A DNA stretch of 64,000 bases. Origin: Streblospio benedicti. Taxonomy: Eukaryota; Annelida; Polychaeta; Spionida; Spionidae. Below, piece after piece: positions 57,101-63,100 of this stretch. The stretch lies in contig CM032662.1 of NCBI GenBank assembly GCA_019095985.1, positions 38,000,435-38,064,434 of the forward strand, written 5' to 3'. The position numbers were made by a program, and so were the translations under genes. Positions within the stretch are counted from its first letter, which is position 1; each line of letters opens with the position of its first letter. The notes under the pieces were generated by a model, which was not told the origin of the DNA, ran no database searches, and was given only the letters and a program-made list of their open reading frames with translations.

Positions 57101-60100
57101 TATGCATATAGCCTATGAACTAATTTCATGCATTGGCCATCTTGAAACCAAGAAGAAGCTGTTTACCATGTGACAACAAAATTCAAAAGAAACACATATA
57201 ACATGAATTTCTACGTGCCAAATATGCTGATGTTCCATTGTTAAGTGAAATACGCTGCACATTTATGACATTTTTTTTTTTCATGCTTATGGGGATAGGA
57301 CCGCAGACATAAAAAAAACATGTGCATATAATTGCACCATATATTATGAATGGTATCTATGGAACATTTTGGTTTGGTTTTATCAAACCTATAAGAAGAT
57401 CAAAGAAGCGATCAACTTATCACAATATAAAGGCTAAAAGATTGAGCCAGTAAACTCAGAGGATGTAGCGGATATAATCATTAGAGTCCCACTCTTTATA
57501 TCTTGGTGGTTTCCTCACCATCGTTCCTTTGATAGAAGAGAGGAGACAAGAGATAGATATCACAGAGAAGATTCAAATATCACCTGTATACGAGTGGATA
57601 CATGATGTAAAAACACAATTTTTAAGACTAAAATCAGTTTGTTACTCTGCACTAAGTTACTTTTTAGTGTTTCTAAAGCTGTTAATCACTTAATTTTCAC
57701 ATTAAGATGACTATTTACTGTGGAACCCGTTTATTTCAAACTCTGATAGGATGAGTTCATGGATAACCATTTCTCATAATTCCCATTTAACTTTACATTA
57801 TAAATCATTTTGCTGGCTCAAAATTTCTGCTAGCTCAAAATTAGTTCTAGCTAAAAATTTCGGTGACTCAAATTTTTAATTTTTATTTCTTATTTATTGA
57901 GTTCCAGTTGTTTACGACCTAGACTACTAAATTCACAATGTTAGCAATGATTAGTGTAAACATCAAGTGTAAGATATTCCTGTGGTATGACTCAGCTTTA
58001 AAGCTCTGTTCATTGTTCTACGTCATAATAACTGTAGTATACGAACATCATTGCCATTGCCACAAGGGTGATTAGTGCAAGGTAAAAAGCCAGAGTCACA
58101 CCACAGCAAATATCACACACAAACAACAATTTGGTGAGCCGTTAATTGGGGGAAAGCGGAGGTGTACATCAAATTCTAATTTCTTCACGATGGGCCTTTC
58201 AGGATATATGGGGCCTTCTTTGAATCTTCTGACTACAGTAGGACCCATTCATCTCAAACTTGTATTGCTCAAATCTATGAAAAACTCAACCAAATAAACA
58301 CTTTCACTTCATAAAATACAGTACATTTTTAGTCACTCTTAAAAACTCAAAATTTTGGACAATTTTAATATTGTTTTCAGTTGCTTTAGGTTCGATTTAC
58401 ACGGGTCCAACTGAATAATATGATGATTATCTAAAGTCACTTACTCCAGGGGTCCTTAGCGATGAATGCGGAGCTGGCGGGTCCGGGTTTGCTGAGTCCC
58501 ACGCTGTTCTGTGCGATGACGCGGAACTCGTAGCGCGACTCCTCGGTGAGCTCGGTCACCGACATGGACGTCGTCGTCGGCTTCAGCTTCATCGGGATCC
58601 AGTGGGTGCCTGGAAGTAGGCGAGGAAGTAAGTTCGTGCGTCCATGAAATAGTCAGAAAATCTTCTGTGCTCATAGCAGTTCTTAAATGGATAAAATTTC
58701 CTGCTGCTGAGATCTGATTGTTACTCTCTATGTGTTTGAATGAGTGAGACACCCATTTTAGTCAATTTTAGCTTATTCTAGGCTGTAATAGTAGGCACAT
58801 CACTGAGCAAGTGTGACAATCTTTGCATAAATGAGTACAGTAGAATCTCCGATTAAGACCGATTCTTGCCATCCGGAACTAATATAAACAGACTAACCTC
58901 TCTATTGAAACCACTTAAAGTCAGTCTCCCAGGTAGTCTTAAGGAGCTATCCTACTGTACAATCGAATATAGTGAATATGCTTGCATTCCTGACTAAGCA
59001 GTCATGACACACCATCAAATAACGGATTAACTCAGGCATGTTAACCATAAACTTGGCCATTAATAGCAGTTATAACAATGCGTGCGTGCTCACCGGTCCT
59101 CCTCTCCACCACGTAGTTGGTGATGGGTTTGCCTCCATCGCGAGCCGGAGCGTTCCAGCTGAGCTCACACCGGTCCTTGTAGATGTCAGACACCTGGGGG
59201 ATGGAGGGGGCGTCCGGAACGCCTGAAAGGTGGACCACATGGGTTATGGATCGTATGGAACAACATGCGGATAAGAACTGTCGTAAGAACACAATTTTGC
59301 AAACTACAACTGTCATTTGAACTGACATTTCAACTGTCAGTTGTCATTTGAAGTTATGGGTACACAATGTACTACACATTAAAAGTTACGTGATATCCTA
59401 CACAGAGTTACTAAAATCACTGGCAGATGAAAATGATGTACTCTAGTAGGCTTGTACCCCTCCTTCCCTTCTTTTCCCTCACAAACATTAATTTTCTTCA
59501 CCTTGTTTGCATCTCTGCCAGCTTTCATACATAAAAAACTCCATTATGGTTACATTCCTCCTATTCTGAAATCCTACAGCGTTTTACAGTTTTTTTAAGA
59601 ATAGTAACTTTTAAACATAACATCCCCATCATTCCCCGAACTTGCTCTGCGTGGTGATTATGTCACTTATATACTAATCAAAAAGCTTTATACATCTTTT
59701 TCAATAACGAATTCTAACCATAACGTCCCCATCACTCACCGAACTTGCTCTGCGTGGTGACTGTGGAGCGCATCTCGTTGGGTTCGCTCTGTCCCACCTC
59801 GTTTTCGGCGATCACGCGGAACGTGTACTTGTTGCCTTCGATCAGACCATCGACAGTGCACTCGGTGGAGGATGTAGAAGTGACCTGAAACATCAGGGGA
59901 AACATTGCCGTTCTAAACATGCGCATTATATGGGAACTTTGAGAAATACTTGTCCATTTTTTACGTCTATACTTTTGCAATTATTGATTTTTAACCTTTT
60001 TGTGTTTGTTCTTGTTGTCTTATTGCATACAGAATAGATGATATTAATCGTATAAAATGTATATATATATAAAATAATCTTTATGAAACTTTCAGAGATC

Positions 60101-63100
60101 TCACGCTTCTAGAATTCCACTACGAAATCTTCAGTCAAAAACATGTCATACTTTTAGAGATAATCCCCTAATTCTAGTTTTGACAAGAACGTGAAAACAC
60201 CAATACAAAACTTGGATAGGTATTGTTACAATCACATTCTCCGCTATATTCTAGTTATGAAACGAACCCCAAAACACCCATACACAAACATAAAACCCAC
60301 CTTCTGCCACATGCGTTTGTTTCCCTCGCGTTTCTCCACGACGTATCCTGTGACGTCGGCGCCGCCATCGTCGTCTGGTTTGTCCCACCGCAGCGCCACC
60401 CACTTGGAGTTGAGGTCGTGAACCCGGAGGTCACGCGGTGCCGTTGGGCGGTCAATTACCTTCACCTGAGATGGGGACGTTATGGACAAAATGAAATACA
60501 GTGTAGTTGGAATGACAGTGAATTTGGTGACTTTATGGACAAAATAACATATTGGTAATGGTAAATGAGAGCTTGAAAGTTATTTTCAGAGATGGGAGCG
60601 TTTTGGACGAATGGAATATTTTGAATTGTTTGTGCATTGCCATATGTGAGCCCCTTTCAAGCCTAGAATGTCTAGAATGAAAAGATCTAGATAAAGCTCC
60701 ATTCTCATGTTCAACAAACCCTCCGAAAAAAACTTCTAACCATCTAAATCCCTTATCTACGTACTTTCTAATTCATTGTCTCAAAAGCAGCGTTTAAACC
60801 CTTTGATGATTATCTAAATCCCCATTCGCTTTTTTCACCACCCACAGCCTCCTGCTCACCTTGACATTGAGCTGAGCCTTGCCGCTGTCGTTGCTGAGTG
60901 TGAGTGTGTATGTGCCTGCGTCTGAGCGGTGAGCGCGGGCGATGGTGAGTGCGGTCATGCCGTGGATGGTCTCGGCCGTGGTGCGACGCGGGTCCGGCAG
61001 ACGACCGCTGTTGAACGTCCACGCCACATCGGGCTGCGGGGCCGCCGTGAAACCGATCTCGATGATCACCGACTTGTTGGTGTGAAGGATGATGCTGTCT
61101 GTAATACGGGTGAAGGTTGCAGGTTATGGTATAGGTCTGGTACAAGTTTGATACATGCCAGATACATGTTTGATACAAGATACAAGACTGATACATACCT
61201 GATAAAAGTCTGATACAAGACCGATGCATGCCCGATGTAAGACTGATAAAACCTGATAAAAGTCTGTTACAATGCCGATATGTTTCAGATCCAAGCCCGA
61301 TAAGTCTGATACAAGTTTGATACAAGTCTGATACATGTCACATACAAGACTGATACAGTCTCATATAAGTTAGATGGAAGTCCCCCATCCTTGAAAATCA
61401 CTGACTTCTTTGTGTGAAGCAAAAAGAATTTTTCACCATTGAAAAAGTACTGCATTCTGCTATGTACTATGAAGTACTGCGTTCCTCCACGACGTACCTG
61501 AGTACTTGGCGGTGTTGAGTATTTTGGGCGGCGCGGTGACTGTGAGAGTGGCGGCAGTGCTTGCCGTGCGACAAGTGCATGTGTACTCGCCGGCATCACG
61601 GTCGTCAACCTCGTCAATCACCAGCTTGTGCACACCGCCAGCAGACGACATCTGAACAGAGGAGAAAACGCAGCTCGATCAGTTAAATGTGTGATTTGAG
61701 TTGAATTATTTGATTATAAGCAAAGAAATAATTCAAACTGCCTGGAGAAATGATGGGGGATAAAAGTTTTCAAATGTAGAATTATGTTTTCATGATTTTT
61801 TTCCAAGTTAACAATACCCGCAAATGACATCTGAACAATAGAATGGAGTTTGATTGGTTGATTATTTTGGATTCTGTGTAGTGTAATAAGTTACCCGGTA
61901 TATTGGTTTTGGCTGCATTCACAACTAATGCAATGAGACCAAGCAATACAAGACCAAATCAGATCTATACTAAGCGTAATAAGTGTAAATGTACTTTTTA
62001 AATGTGTGCATTAAGTGGTTATATGGTAAAGAGCCTCTCTATCATTTCAAAATGGCACACTCGTGTGACATCATCCCTACCGTGTATTTGTCTGAAGCTC
62101 TCAGTTCGCGTCCCTTGTGGCTCCATGTGACAGGGAGTGAGGAGTTGGAAACCTCGCAAGAGAATGTGATGGTGTCCGGAATGGTCGATGTTGACTGGTC
62201 CGTCAGTCCTCGCAAGAACGATACGCTTTCACCTGCGGGAAATAAGGGTGAATCCATGGTATTCTCAAAATAAGCTGATGTGTGGGCTTTTCAATATACA
62301 TGTAGGACCTCCACATTGATTGTATTCAGGAAAAGACTTTTTTTTAGACATTTATTGCATCACTATTGCATATACTACTCACAGTAGTTTCCAGGTCACA
62401 GTAATTAGAATGCTAGAAATAATAGTTAGTACTCCAGTACTATATACAATACTTCATAAGTATTCTAATAAATCAATAACCAGTACTCACAGTACTACAA
62501 AAATACTATAATGATTCAATAATCTGTACTGTACTAGTACTAAAACAATACTCTAATAAATCAATAACCAATCCTCACAGTACTTTATGTAGGACAATAT
62601 TAGTACTACAATAAATCAATAGCGAGTACTCACGGTACTTGCAGCTGGCCGCGTCCGAGCACGGTCCCACGCCAACCTGGTTCTCGGCCGCCACGCGGAA
62701 CTCGTACTCCACACCTTCCTTCAGGCCTCGCACCACGTACTTCGCGGCCACGATGCGCTCCGAGATGTTGACGACTGTCCAGGTGAAGTCTCCATGGGCG
62801 CGCGACTCGAGCACGTAGTTGGTGATGGGCGAGTTTCCGTCGTTGGTGGGCGGAGACCATGACAGGGAGACGGTGTCCTTGACAATCTCCTCGATAACGG
62901 GAGTGCCTGGAATTATGGGTGAAAGACATGAGTTTGTTGGTGATTGATGATTGCTTTGATGATTTTTCATGGTTCTTGTACAATGTACATGTTAAAAGTT
63001 TGAGACAGGTAAAAAAAAATCATGAAAATGACATGGTAGCCAGAAAAAATAGGTATATTGAAGATGTAAAATTTCTTTATTTTCTTGATCTGCACCCGAG

